Below, piece after piece: positions 9,093 to 19,585 of a DNA stretch of 64,000 bases. Both the position numbers and the translations under genes were made by a program. The stretch is from an uncultured Gammaproteobacteria bacterium (GTDB lineage Bacteria > Pseudomonadota > Gammaproteobacteria > DRLM01), in assembly GCA_947259075.1 (NCBI GenBank), contig CAMYKQ010000059.1:43519-107518 (forward strand), in the 5' to 3' direction. The notes under the pieces were generated by a model. The model did not search any database. It had not been told where the DNA came from and saw only the letters and a list, made by a program, of their open reading frames with translations. Positions within the stretch are counted from its first letter, which is position 1, and each line of letters opens with the position of its first letter.

Positions 9093-9555
9093 AACCACCT
9101 CATCCCGTTTTCAAACACCTTTGTCACTGGCCATCACTTCAGCCGGTGATTCCTAAGCCATGACATATAACATGTATATGAGGCGCGCGATTAAATTTCG
9201 ATAATATCCTCACAATTATTTACAAAATATCCGCCACCCAAACGATATCAGCGTAGTCCTTGCCGAGTCTGCCGCGGTACGGAGGTGAGGCTAAGTGGCA
9301 TTACGCAGGGACGTAGCAAGCAGTCTGGGTTAAACATTCACAGAATTTAGGGTAGCAAGTGTCCGAACCCAAAAAAGTTTCGCAAAAAACCTTCACCCCA
9401 AGCTACGTTTACTACGGTCGGCACTAAGGCTGGAGACTTAGAGAAATACAACAACCACAAAACTCCGCAATATACTGTGCCTACGGAAGAACATGGAGCA
9501 TGGGATAAATCCGGGATCTGACGTCAACACTTACCTTACGCGCCACCACACCAAG
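9093..9555. other. AT-richer intergenic region with a possible gene remnant
   Basis: The region lies between YidB and the first DUF4157 gene and has visibly lower GC than its surroundings. The only coding-like signal is a plus-strand frame at 9351-9521, listed separately. Upstream of it, 9093-9350, no gene, RNA or strong hairpin was recognised. Confidence 0.4.
9351..9521 (+). pseudogene. Possible 3' remnant of a coding sequence (no start codon)
   Basis: A 56-codon open stretch lies between a TAG (9348-9350) and a TGA (9519-9521), with no ATG, GTG or TTG that has a ribosome site. The reading is protein-like: it contains TTVGTKAGDLEKYNNHKTPQ and YTVPTEEHGAWDKSG, with aromatic and charged residues in a sensible mixture. 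This differs from the Arg/Ala/Pro-rich shadow frames common in this GC-rich DNA. It may be the tail of a decayed toxin or effector from the neighbouring accessory cassette. This is inference; it could also be chance. Confidence 0.25.
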
Positions 9556-11832
9556 TCAATCAGCGAAATCAGCGGGGCTGCGTATTTGCATGTAATCCGT
9601 GAAATCCACGGCGCGGCTCGCTTGGGCCATACGCTGCACCGCGCGCATGTCGCGATCCAGCGGGCCGGTGATCTGGTTGGTGTGGACTCTGATGACCAAA
9701 CGCATCAATAAGTCGCGTTCGGCGTTAGCGCTGGCTTGCGCGGCGCTGCGTTCCGCCGCCGTCGCGTGCGCGGTCTCGAAGGTTTGCGCATCGGTCTCGG
9801 TTTGCGGCACGTTGATCATGCCCTGCGCCAATTTTCGCGTCACACCTTCGGACAAGGAAATATCGATCAAGGTCACGGGGCGTTCGGCCGGGCTGGCGCT
9901 TGCCGGATTGACGCCGCCGGTGGGTGCGTTGACGATATCGCCGGGGTGTATCAAATTGGGGTTGGTGATCTGTGGGTTGGTCGCGGTGAGCTCCGGCAAC
10001 CTGAGACCCTCACCACGCGCGATGCCCGACAGCGTTTCACCGGCCGCCACGGTGTGAGGGCTCATGGCCGTGCTGCGGCGCGTGTGTATCGTCAGCTTCT
10101 CGACCTTGGACCAAAACGGCAGGGTGTTGGAAAAGCGCGCGCCAGACGCGGCGCCATTGAATTCCGTGGCTAGATCCAATGTGTTCCATTCCGCCGGGGT
10201 GCGGAACAGGCGCACATACAAACTGTGCAAGTTCAGCCCCACCGTCCAGGCATCGCGAAAGGTTTCCGAGGCATCGCGTATCGCCCGCTGCCGCTGCGTC
10301 AAGGGCGGCGCGGTGACACCGCCGACCGTGGTGCCCGCCGGCACGAAGGTCTGCCCGGCGAAAGCGAAGCTCGCGCCGAGAATACGGCGTGGTACTACTT
10401 CGAAATGCGCGGCGTTGACCAGCTTCACCGTCTCGGCCAAGGCGGTGAACGAAGGCTGATCGATGTAGCCGAAGTCGTCGATGTCGTTATTACCCGCGTG
10501 CATGCCTTCGTGTATGAGGGTGATGACCGATTCATCGTCCGTGGGATTGTCGATGGTGTCGGGTGACAGCGCGATTTGCGCCGAGTTCGATAGCCCGCCG
10601 AGACTCACCTCCGCGCTGTAGCCCGAACGGTCAGTGACGATGTGATCGTTGGCGTGAAGGTGATTGATGCGCACGCGCGCATTATGATATTTGCCTTTCG
10701 CGGTCGCGACGTTGGCCGCGCCGAAGATTTGCTCGATGCTGGCATCGTGCGTGCCCGCCGCGATGTCGTCGAGTATCGTGTTGGCGCCATTGACCAAGGT
10801 GGTGATATTGGCGGCATCGGCCGTGGCCGGACGCGCGCCGACATCGATCAATAAGGGATCGCCCAATTCCCGGTCCGGCACTTCCGTGCGCACCGCTTGC
10901 GCGAAGGCGAGTAATTGATCGCGTGTCGCCGCGTTCAATTGCGTAAGCAAATCCGCATCCGAGGTCCACGACAATAATACAGGGACCACCGCCGTGCGCA
11001 CCGCCGTGCGCTGCGCCCCATTCAAACTCTCCCATGCGCGATGCAATATGCGCGCGGCGCCTTCACGGCCGGCATCGAAATTTGGACCGCTAGCCGCCAA
11101 GGCGGTGTCGAGTCCGCCGGCCCCTGGCACGCGGCGGCAGAGTATCGAATCCGAAGCCACGCGGCCTTCTTGATGTTGCACGGTGTGCGCCAATTCGTGC
11201 GCGAGCAACGATCTTCCTTGCGAGGTGCCGGGCGCGTACTGCCCCGCCGCGAAGGCGATATGCGAACCCGCGGTATAGGCTTGGGCGCGTAATACCCGCG
11301 CCGATTCACTTGCGTGCGCATCCGTGTGAATTCTGACCGCGGACAGGCTCCGCCCAAAACGGGTTTCGAACTCGGTGCGCAACGGCGGTTCCAAATGCCG
11401 CCCTGGCGAATGCAAGGTTTGCTGCACGCTCGCGGCTATGGCCGGTGACGCGTCATTATTTGATGCGCGATGTTGCGTAGCATGTAACGCCGCCCGGTCA
11501 TGCGCGCTACCCTGCAGCTGCCGCGTCGAGTTCAACGTACGCGCCGCGGCTCGATCGGCGGCGTATTCCAAGGGATCATCCTCCGCTATGATTTTATACT
11601 TGCGCGGCACGGGCCCCGGCGCTGCCGTCGCATGTGCCGTGATTTTATTTTGGCCCGCGGCAAGCGATGAGAAGATGGAAGTTTGGCGCAAGCTCAACGG
11701 CATCCTGCCACGGCCGAGCGGCATTGCCGCCTCATTGGCATGAGTTCGTTGCGTCGCGGGCGTTGCCGCGCGCCAGAGCTGGGCGGGAAGCTGAGCCGGG
11801 GTCTGTGACGTTTGAGAGGTTTTTTCTGCCAT
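9556..11832 (-). CDS. DUF4157 (eCIScore) protein with second HExxH motif and LysM domain
   Basis: 758 residues; AAGGAG lies 7 nt before the ATG. An N-terminal low-complexity region contains DPLEYAADRAA (~86), the motif that usually precedes DUF4157. DUF4157 spans about residues 140-222: FETRFGRSLSAVRIHTD, YTAGSHIAFAAGQY, then HELAHTVQH, a zinc-peptidase HExxH at 212. A second motif, LIHEGMHAGN (HExxH at 441), sits in a separate domain followed by FGYI and AHFEVVPRR. A LysM repeat spans ~593-636 (HTVAAGETLSGIA, NPNLIHPGDIV). DUF4157 proteins are typical of extracellular contractile injection system loci, where they are tied to cargo or toxins. No eCIS structural genes are in this window. It is the last gene of the three-gene cassette. 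Confidence 0.85.
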   Translation of the reverse strand: MAEKTSQTSQTPAQLPAQLWRAATPATQRTHANEAAMPLGRGRMPLSLRQTSIFSSLAAGQNKITAHATAAPGPVPRKYKIIAEDDPLEYAADRAAARTLNSTRQLQGSAHDRAALHATQHRASNNDASPAIAASVQQTLHSPGRHLEPPLRTEFETRFGRSLSAVRIHTDAHASESARVLRAQAYTAGSHIAFAAGQYAPGTSQGRSLLAHELAHTVQHQEGRVASDSILCRRVPGAGGLDTALAASGPNFDAGREGAARILHRAWESLNGAQRTAVRTAVVPVLLSWTSDADLLTQLNAATRDQLLAFAQAVRTEVPDRELGDPLLIDVGARPATADAANITTLVNGANTILDDIAAGTHDASIEQIFGAANVATAKGKYHNARVRINHLHANDHIVTDRSGYSAEVSLGGLSNSAQIALSPDTIDNPTDDESVITLIHEGMHAGNNDIDDFGYIDQPSFTALAETVKLVNAAHFEVVPRRILGASFAFAGQTFVPAGTTVGGVTAPPLTQRQRAIRDASETFRDAWTVGLNLHSLYVRLFRTPAEWNTLDLATEFNGAASGARFSNTLPFWSKVEKLTIHTRRSTAMSPHTVAAGETLSGIARGEGLRLPELTATNPQITNPNLIHPGDIVNAPTGGVNPASASPAERPVTLIDISLSEGVTRKLAQGMINVPQTETDAQTFETAHATAAERSAAQASANAERDLLMRLVIRVHTNQITGPLDRDMRAVQRMAQASRAVDFTDYMQIRSPADFAD

Positions 11833-11939
11833 ATTGCACTCCTTGTGCAGTCAACGCGTTCCATATCCGGGCATGGTCTATTCACCCTAGCGCAAGCCGC
11901 GCGGCCACGCAATCATGACTTCCCGGCACCAGGCATTGT

Positions 11940-13076
11940 TCAGCGTCGCAGCGGCTCGGGAATCAATGGCTTGATCTTTTCCTTGTCAGACGCCTGGGGC
12001 GCAGGCCCGGTGTAATCATCGTGCATTGACAGCATATCGTCCAACGCGCAATTCCGCATTTTCTCAATCAACAATTGATTGATATCGTGATGGCCAAGCC
12101 TGAGTGCCAGCGCCTGGGGCGTAAGCCGGTCGGGCCGATTGGTGATGCTGGTATTGCTGCGCGGATCTTGTGCCAACAGACGCACCGCCTCCAGCTGTCC
12201 GGCCAGCACCGCCCAATGCAGGGCGGTCTGACGCTCGCGGTCGACTAGATTGATCTCCAGCTCGGGCCGATCGCACAAGGCGCGCAACATATCGAGACGG
12301 CCCGCGAAGGCGGCCCTATGTAAGGCCGTCCAGCCGCGATTGTTCTTTTGATTGATGTCGAGAGCGGGTTGCGCGAGCAGGCGTTGAAAGCCGCGCGCCA
12401 CATTGCGCTCAACGGCGATATGCAAGGCCGTGTCGCCACGGTCGTTGCGGGCATTGATGTCGATATTGGGATGCTGCAAGAGGCGTGCGACGATGGCATC
12501 GTGGTCATGCGCCACCGCGATCATCAGCACCGTCCACGCGTTGTCGTTATTGTGATTATTCACATCCACGGGCAGCCGCAATAGCGCCTCGACGGCGGCG
12601 GCATTGCCGTGCAAGGCCGCATGATAAAGCGGCGTGGTGGCATCCCGGCGCGCGATATCGAAGAGACAGCCTGCACGGCTCAATACAGCATTGAGTTTAG
12701 CAACGCCGCTCTGATCAGCCACGATGGCGTGCAACAGGCTGACACCATCGCTGTCTTGGCGATTGATGTCGCAGTGGGAATTATCGAGGAAGCACTGCAA
12801 AACTCCGAGTGAACAAGATGACGCCCACGACCACGCGCCATGCGGCGGCAAGCTGCGCTCAAGATCGAAACTGGGATGATGCGGGATCGGCTCGACCATG
12901 CGCGCGTCGTTCGCGCGTAAGGCCAGCAGCAACGGCGTAAGACTCCCAAAGATACCGGGTTCACACACGGCATTAATATCCAAGGCGGCATCACGCAACA
13001 ACGTGCGCAACGCTTCAGGCTGACCGCTCGCAATGGCCTGCTTGATCCGTCGTCCTAGCGGTAACTCGGGAGGCAT
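11940..13076 (-). CDS. Ankyrin-repeat protein between two DUF4157 genes
   Basis: 378 residues, no signal peptide, ribosome site GGGGGAT before the ATG. From about residue 40 to 345 there are eight or more ankyrin-type units, for example TPLYHAALHGNAAAVEALL, TALHIAVERN, TALHRAAFAGRLDMLRAL and TALHWAVLAGQLEAVRLL. Many units carry a short D-I-N insert (PNIDIN, PALDIN, PELEINLVD). The fold is a protein-binding scaffold. It sits 18 bp after one DUF4157 gene and 107 bp before the other, all on one strand. Ankyrin proteins are known immunity or adaptor proteins in toxin loci, so an immunity or chaperone role is plausible here, by inference only. Confidence 0.85.
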   Translation of the reverse strand: MPPELPLGRRIKQAIASGQPEALRTLLRDAALDINAVCEPGIFGSLTPLLLALRANDARMVEPIPHHPSFDLERSLPPHGAWSWASSCSLGVLQCFLDNSHCDINRQDSDGVSLLHAIVADQSGVAKLNAVLSRAGCLFDIARRDATTPLYHAALHGNAAAVEALLRLPVDVNNHNNDNAWTVLMIAVAHDHDAIVARLLQHPNIDINARNDRGDTALHIAVERNVARGFQRLLAQPALDINQKNNRGWTALHRAAFAGRLDMLRALCDRPELEINLVDRERQTALHWAVLAGQLEAVRLLAQDPRSNTSITNRPDRLTPQALALRLGHHDINQLLIEKMRNCALDDMLSMHDDYTGPAPQASDKEKIKPLIPEPLRR

Positions 13077-13094
13077 GATAATCCCCCTTTTCGT

Positions 13095-14705
13095 TTAATG
13101 TAGCTGGGGCATGATATCCATCAATACGGAAATATCCACCTTGAGCAGAGGAACCCATCCCTCCGCGGTCAACACCTCGATTTTGTCGGGCGTGATCGGA
13201 ATGTCTTTTATCAATCTGACGTATTTATCCTTGGGATGTTGCGGATCGATCTCCATCGCGGGGATATGACTGGGCTCGACCTTGAAGCGCAATAATACCG
13301 GCTCACGCTCAGTGACATCATGCTCGGAATAAAGACCCTTGCCGAATTGTTCCTCGGTATATTCAAAACGCTGGTTGGTGTAGAGCTTGATGTTGTCGCG
13401 GCTAGACGTGGTGGCGATTCTTTTCACCGAATTTTTGTGCGAACCCTCGATCATCTCTTGGTCACCAGTGACTTCACTGGTTTCGCTGGCACCACCCTTG
13501 CCGCCACCCAAATTGGGATCCAGCCCCTGACCTATGACCCCCGATTCCGGGATCGCCTTTTCGGGATGGGACAGAATATTGCGCAAAGTGGTTAGATGAA
13601 AAACGTATTTTCCAATGCTATCTTCCCGCGCATAGCCTACCGATATACCACCGGCCTTGGGCGCGTCGCTCATCTTCTCAAATCCAGTTTGATTCATTTT
13701 TTCTTTGTGCGAGGTCAAGGTGGTGACTTTGCCCTCCTCTATCCGATGCGCGATGGTAGTAATGATAAAGGGGGAATACGCGTGATCGGGAAGCTTGGAG
13801 GGAACCTCATCGCTCTCGACTATGCTGTTATCCTCTTCAAGCGGAACGAAACCCAGCTCTCGCCAAGCAGCAAAGGTACGGACGATTTTTTGGTGACTGA
13901 GCAAGGGCCGATTTTCATCGGAAAGATGTTCTATGATGAAATACATGAGATCGGATTCTTTGCTGACATACCATCTCACGCCCGCCAAGCTTGTATGCCA
14001 CTGGTAATAGTCTTTATGAAAAGGCGATTGCTTCCATACCCCTTGCAAGGGCGCGGCTTGATGTGCCGCGCCACCGCCTTGCAAAGGGGTAAGCGCAGTC
14101 AGTTGCATGCCATTTCCAGCGGCGCTCAAGGCACGCGACCCCATGATATCCGCCTCGCTTTCCAAATGGGCATCAGCGTCAATTGGCGTGCCGGCCAGCT
14201 GCATAGTCGGGTTGACCCGTCCTTGCTGTTGTTGCACCACATGCCACGCTTCATGGGGAAGATGTTTTTCCTGGCCCGCGGCAAGATGAATGTCCCGGCC
14301 TTGGGCAAAGGCATGGGCGTTTAATTGCGCGGGCCTGGTGGAATTGTAGTGAACATTAACGCCCTGCATCGAGATACCCGACAGGCTTTCAATCCCCGAC
14401 TGCAATTTTTCAGGAAGGCCTGTTTTATCGGATGCTTTCCGTTGCGGTTTATGCACCATCTCTATTTGCGCGCGTAACTGAATGGCACTTGGACTGGCAT
14501 CAGCCATGGATTGCGCACGAGCGGCGAAGTGTGATGCGAGACTAGCATGCATCACTTCCCCCAGTTTTTTCTGCGCCACGGCAGCGGGCCGCTGGTCTTG
14601 AAAATTAAGAGACCTTGGCGCAGCGTCTTTAGTGGCGTGGGGACGAACCCGGGCGTTCGTCCTATCGGCCGCGGTTGCATGCTGGGGAGCTGTATTGACT
14701 CTCAT
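13095..14705 (-). CDS. DUF4157 (eCIScore) protein with candidate C-terminal toxin domain
   Basis: 536 residues from ATG 14705; an alternative TTG start at 14771 would add 22 residues. DUF4157 spans about residues 94-190: TGLPEKLQSGIESLSGISM, VHYNSTRPAQLNAHAFAQG, then the zinc-like HEAWHVVQQ (HExxH at 151) and ESEADIMG. The C-terminal ~190 residues carry YVFHLTTLRNILSHP, GLDPNLGGGKGGAS, FGKGLYSEHDV and PVLLRFKV. This arrangement, with His near a strand and a later G-L-P-GG-GAS segment, recalls ADP-ribosyltransferase-like domains of bacterial toxins, but I cannot confirm it. DNA coding the C-terminal part is poorer in GC than its flanks, a sign of horizontal transfer. It is the first gene of the cassette. 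Confidence 0.8.
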   Translation of the reverse strand: MRVNTAPQHATAADRTNARVRPHATKDAAPRSLNFQDQRPAAVAQKKLGEVMHASLASHFAARAQSMADASPSAIQLRAQIEMVHKPQRKASDKTGLPEKLQSGIESLSGISMQGVNVHYNSTRPAQLNAHAFAQGRDIHLAAGQEKHLPHEAWHVVQQQQGRVNPTMQLAGTPIDADAHLESEADIMGSRALSAAGNGMQLTALTPLQGGGAAHQAAPLQGVWKQSPFHKDYYQWHTSLAGVRWYVSKESDLMYFIIEHLSDENRPLLSHQKIVRTFAAWRELGFVPLEEDNSIVESDEVPSKLPDHAYSPFIITTIAHRIEEGKVTTLTSHKEKMNQTGFEKMSDAPKAGGISVGYAREDSIGKYVFHLTTLRNILSHPEKAIPESGVIGQGLDPNLGGGKGGASETSEVTGDQEMIEGSHKNSVKRIATTSSRDNIKLYTNQRFEYTEEQFGKGLYSEHDVTEREPVLLRFKVEPSHIPAMEIDPQHPKDKYVRLIKDIPITPDKIEVLTAEGWVPLLKVDISVLMDIMPQLH

Positions 14706-15144
<439 letters not shown>

Positions 15145-15248
15145 ATATATGAAATGTAACTTTAGATGATTCGCGCGGTTCCCCGCGCGAGCGCGCTATG
15201 ATACGCGAGACCCGGGCGGGTTAAAAGCGAAAAAACGCGATTATTGCC

Positions 15249-15605
15249 TTAGCTTTTCAAGATGCCGAGCAGGTCTTCGAGTTCACCGCGCAACTGGCGT
15301 ATCACTTCGTTGCCCTGCCCGGCGGCGGCCTTGGCCTTGGTACCCGACATCCGTTGTCGCGCCCCGCCGATGGTGAAGCCCTGTTCGTACAAGAGGCTGC
15401 GGATTTCACGCACCATCACTACGTCGTGATGTTGATAGTAGCGGCGGTTACCGCGGCGCTTGACGGGCTTGAGTTGCGGAAACTCCTGCTCCCAATAACG
15501 CAGCACATGGGGTTTCACCGCGCACAGATCACTGACCTCGCCGATGGTGAAATAGCGTTTACCCGGTATCGCGGGCAGTTCGTTATTATTCGCTGCTTCC
15601 AGCAT
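15249..15605 (-). CDS. MerR-family transcriptional regulator
   Basis: 118 residues. The winged-helix MerR DNA-binding domain spans about residues 16-85: [21 protein letters not shown], then [31 protein letters not shown] and [13 protein letters not shown]. There is no extended C-terminal metal or drug-binding domain, only a short Gln/Leu helix, so the effector, if any, is unknown. The start overlaps the 3' end of ihfA by 20 bp, so it is translationally coupled to ihfA. This MerR gene directly after ihfA is a conserved gammaproteobacterial arrangement of unknown function. Confidence 0.9.
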   Translation of the reverse strand: MLEAANNNELPAIPGKRYFTIGEVSDLCAVKPHVLRYWEQEFPQLKPVKRRGNRRYYQHHDVVMVREIRSLLYEQGFTIGGARQRMSGTKAKAAAGQGNEVIRQLRGELEDLLGILKS

Positions 15606-15885
15606 AGGCCTCTACCCGAGCTTTCAATTTCTGGCCGGGGTGGAAGGTGACCACGCGCCGCGCCGTGATAGGGATTTCTTCACCGGTCTTGGGATTACGC
15701 CCAGGCCGTTGCTTTTTATCCCTGAGATTGAAATTACCGAAACCAGATAATTTAACCTGGTCACCCGCCTCTAAAGCGTGACGGATCTCTTCGAAGAAGG
15801 CTTCGACAAAATCCTTTGCTTCACGCTTATTAAGCCCCAACTCTTCAAACAATTTTTCTGCCATGTCGGCCTTGGTCAGCGCCAT
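15586..15885 (-). CDS. ihfA: Integration host factor subunit alpha
   Basis: 99 residues, normal length. The sequence shows [22 protein letters not shown], the [21 protein letters not shown] arm with the intercalating proline region, and [19 protein letters not shown]. These are diagnostic of the IHF alpha subunit, which pairs with IhfB to bend DNA by about 160 degrees at promoters and att sites. It follows pheT by 3 bp on the same strand and overlaps the merR start, so pheS-pheT-ihfA-merR is one unit. Confidence 0.97.
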   Translation of the reverse strand: MALTKADMAEKLFEELGLNKREAKDFVEAFFEEIRHALEAGDQVKLSGFGNFNLRDKKQRPGRNPKTGEEIPITARRVVTFHPGQKLKARVEAYAGSSE

Positions 15886-15888
15886 AGC

Positions 15889-18273
15889 TCACTCTCTTAA
15901 TGTGGCCCCAAACTGTTCACCCAAGCGGGTCAACACCCTCTTCACCACGAGGTCTACGTCCTCGTCCGTTAGAGTGCGCGAAGAATCCTGCAACGTCAAG
16001 CCTAAAGCGAGGCTTTTTTTCTCCGAATCAATGCCTTTGCCCCGATAAACATCAAAGAGCTGCAGCTCTTGCAGCAGCGCGCCAGCGGCACTGGTAATAC
16101 AGGTATGCACGGCACCGCTACTGACGGCTTCGTCCACCACCACCGCGAGATCACGGCGGATGGCGGGGAATTTCGAGCTCTCGCGGAAACGGGGTATCGC
16201 CGCCGCGTTAATGGCGTCCAGCGCCAGCTCAAACATCACCGGCGCGGTGCTAAGATCCAAGCTCTGCACCAGCGCGGGATGCATGACCCCAACCCAGCCC
16301 GCGTGGCGCCCCGTGGCATCGGAGACGGCGGCGCTTTGACCGGGGTGCAAGACCGGATGCTGGCCGGGATTAAAACTAAAATCCGTTTCAGCCCTTCCGC
16401 TCAAACCCAATAAGGCGGCGACATCGGCCTTGGCATCGTAAAAATCCACGCGCCGCTTCGGCTGGGCCCACTGCTCCGGCTCGGCGCTGCCCGCGGCAAG
16501 CGCGGCCACCACCGCGTCTTCACGCCACTGGCCGCCGTCGCGGCGGTAGCGCGTGCCCACCTCGAACAAACGCACCCGCGCTTGCTGACGGTTTTGATTA
16601 TAGATCAACGCCTGCACCAATCCAGGCCACAACGAGGTACGCATGGCGGCCATCTCGGCGGAGATGGGGTTCGCAAGTTGCAGCGTGGATTGTTCCGGAT
16701 CCAGCAAGGCTTGCATACGCGGGTCAACGAAGCTGTAGGTGATCGCTTCGTGATAACCCCGGTCGATCAAGAGCTGGCGGATACGCTCCAGCGTCACCCG
16801 GCCTTCGCTCCGTGCCTGCAAGGCCAAGCGCGCGACGGGCCGGTGGCTGGGCACATTGCTGTAGCCATAAATACGGGCGACCTCTTCAATCAGATCCGAC
16901 TCGATACGGATATCAAAACGGAAACTGGGGGCTGTGACCTCCCAGCCCTCCGCGTTTTCCGTGACCCGCATGCCGAGACGGCAGAGAATGTCGCTGACTT
17001 CCTGCGCTGCCACCTCGATACCCAGCACTCGCCGCAGCCGCGCCGCTCGCAAACTAACGGTATTACTGGTGGGCAAGTGCGCCGGACTCTCACACTCAAC
17101 AATCGGCCCAGCCTCGCCGCCCGCGATCGCGAGCAAGAGTGCCGTGGCGCGTTCCATCGCGCGCCGCGGCAGCGCCGGGTCCACTCCGCGCTCGAAACGA
17201 TGCGAGGAATCGGTATGCAAACCGTAACGGCGGGCGCGGCCGACGATGGCCGCCGGCGTGAAATGCGCGCTTTCCAGCAACACCTCCGCCGTCGTGTCCG
17301 TCACCGCGCTGGCTGCGCCGCCCATGATGCCGGCCATGGCGACCGGCCCGGCCTCATCGGCGATCACCAAGGTGTCCGCGTTCAGTTCTACTTCTTGTCC
17401 GTCCAACAGCCGCAATCTTTCTCCGGTCGCGGCCATGCGCACTATGATCCGGCCCTGAAGCCGATGCAGATCGAAGGCATGCATGGGTTGACCCAATTCC
17501 AGCAACACATAGTTGGTGACGTCCACCAGCGCGCTGATACTGCGCACGCCACTGCGGCGCAGGCGTTCTTGCATCCACAACGGCGTGGCCGCGCGTGGAT
17601 CGACGCCTTTAATCACCCGGCCCAAATAACGCGGACACGCAGCCGCTTCTTTTATCTCAATGGGAAACTGCGCTTCAATGGCCGCGGCAACTACTGGCAT
17701 CTCGGGCGGCGTGAGAGGGATCTTATTCATCACCGCCGCCTCGCGCGCGACGCCCGCCACGCTCAAACAATCGCCGCGATTGGGCGTGAGCCCCAGCTCG
17801 ATACTCACATCATCCAACAACAGCGCGACGCGAATATCCGTGCCCGGAATGAAAGCGGCGGACAGAATCAACAAGCCCTCGGCGCTCTCCGCCAAACCTA
17901 ATTCTTTCGCGGAACACAACATGCCTTCCGACACCACGCCGCGCAGTTTGGATTTGGTGATATTAAGACCGCCGGGTAATTGCGCGCCCACGGTTGCTGC
18001 TGGCACTTTCAAGCCCGCGGCGACATCGGCCGCGCCGCAGACGATCTCCAAGGTTTTTTCGCCGCCGATATTGACGCGGCAGACACGCAAACGATCGGCA
18101 TTGGGATGCGGTTCGACGCTGAGCACCTCGCCCACCACCACGCCGCTAAACGCCGGCGCCACCGCCTCGACGGCGTCCACTTCCAATCCCGCCATGGTGA
18201 GTTGATGCGCCAAGTCCGCGGTATTCACCGCCGGGTTCACCCATTCGCGCAGCCATTGTTCGCTGAATTTCAT
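15889..18273 (-). CDS. pheT: Phenylalanine-tRNA ligase beta subunit
   Basis: 794 residues. It begins MKFSEQWLREWVNPAV. The tRNA-binding (EMAP-II-like) domain is at about 40-150, the B3/B4 editing domain at about 210-400 (GVRSISALVDVTNYVLLELGQPMHAFD), the B5 domain at about 405-475, and the FDX-ACB anticodon-binding domain occupies the last ~95 residues (FRESSKFPAIRRDLAVVVD). It forms an alpha2-beta2 enzyme with PheS that charges tRNA-Phe and hydrolyses mischarged Tyr-tRNA-Phe. It is 172 bp downstream of pheS; this gap contains a palindromic repeat. Confidence 0.97.
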   Translation of the reverse strand: MKFSEQWLREWVNPAVNTADLAHQLTMAGLEVDAVEAVAPAFSGVVVGEVLSVEPHPNADRLRVCRVNIGGEKTLEIVCGAADVAAGLKVPAATVGAQLPGGLNITKSKLRGVVSEGMLCSAKELGLAESAEGLLILSAAFIPGTDIRVALLLDDVSIELGLTPNRGDCLSVAGVAREAAVMNKIPLTPPEMPVVAAAIEAQFPIEIKEAAACPRYLGRVIKGVDPRAATPLWMQERLRRSGVRSISALVDVTNYVLLELGQPMHAFDLHRLQGRIIVRMAATGERLRLLDGQEVELNADTLVIADEAGPVAMAGIMGGAASAVTDTTAEVLLESAHFTPAAIVGRARRYGLHTDSSHRFERGVDPALPRRAMERATALLLAIAGGEAGPIVECESPAHLPTSNTVSLRAARLRRVLGIEVAAQEVSDILCRLGMRVTENAEGWEVTAPSFRFDIRIESDLIEEVARIYGYSNVPSHRPVARLALQARSEGRVTLERIRQLLIDRGYHEAITYSFVDPRMQALLDPEQSTLQLANPISAEMAAMRTSLWPGLVQALIYNQNRQQARVRLFEVGTRYRRDGGQWREDAVVAALAAGSAEPEQWAQPKRRVDFYDAKADVAALLGLSGRAETDFSFNPGQHPVLHPGQSAAVSDATGRHAGWVGVMHPALVQSLDLSTAPVMFELALDAINAAAIPRFRESSKFPAIRRDLAVVVDEAVSSGAVHTCITSAAGALLQELQLFDVYRGKGIDSEKKSLALGLTLQDSSRTLTDEDVDLVVKRVLTRLGEQFGATLRE

Positions 18274-18356
18274 TGCTTAAACCTTTTCAAACCACGAAGG
18301 GCACGGAGGACATTGGATGCAAACGTGAGGGGTGAAATTTTTATTCCCTCACCCTA

Positions 18357-18377
18357 CCCTCTCCCGGAGGGAGAGGG
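18357..18377. repeat. REP-like palindrome between pheS and pheT
   Basis: A near-perfect palindrome, CCCTCTCCC-GGA-GGGAGAGGG, sits in the pheS-pheT spacer just after a CCCTCACCCT stretch. Similar CCCTC/GAGGG palindromes are common dispersed intergenic repeats in proteobacteria. Here it would form a hairpin in the pheST message and could damp read-through or protect the upstream pheS part of the transcript. No effect is shown by the sequence itself. Confidence 0.6.
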
Positions 18378-18445
18378 TTTGAACACATCATTCAATTCAT
18401 TCGTGCGCATGCCACTCTCGCGGCACTGCCGACTGATTAACTCGC

Positions 18446-19525
<1,080 letters not shown>

Positions 19526-19585
19526 TCGTCGATTTAGTGACGCGCTCGCCTGCGCGGCGCGCGTCAACGGCGCGACACCACGCCG

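Noticed and set aside
9556..14705. Complete eCIS locus
   Set aside because: No tube, sheath, baseplate, spike or AAA-ATPase gene occurs in the window; only cargo-like proteins are seen.
16582..17901. 439-codon plus-strand open frame opposite pheT
   Set aside because: PheT is complete and conserved on the minus strand.
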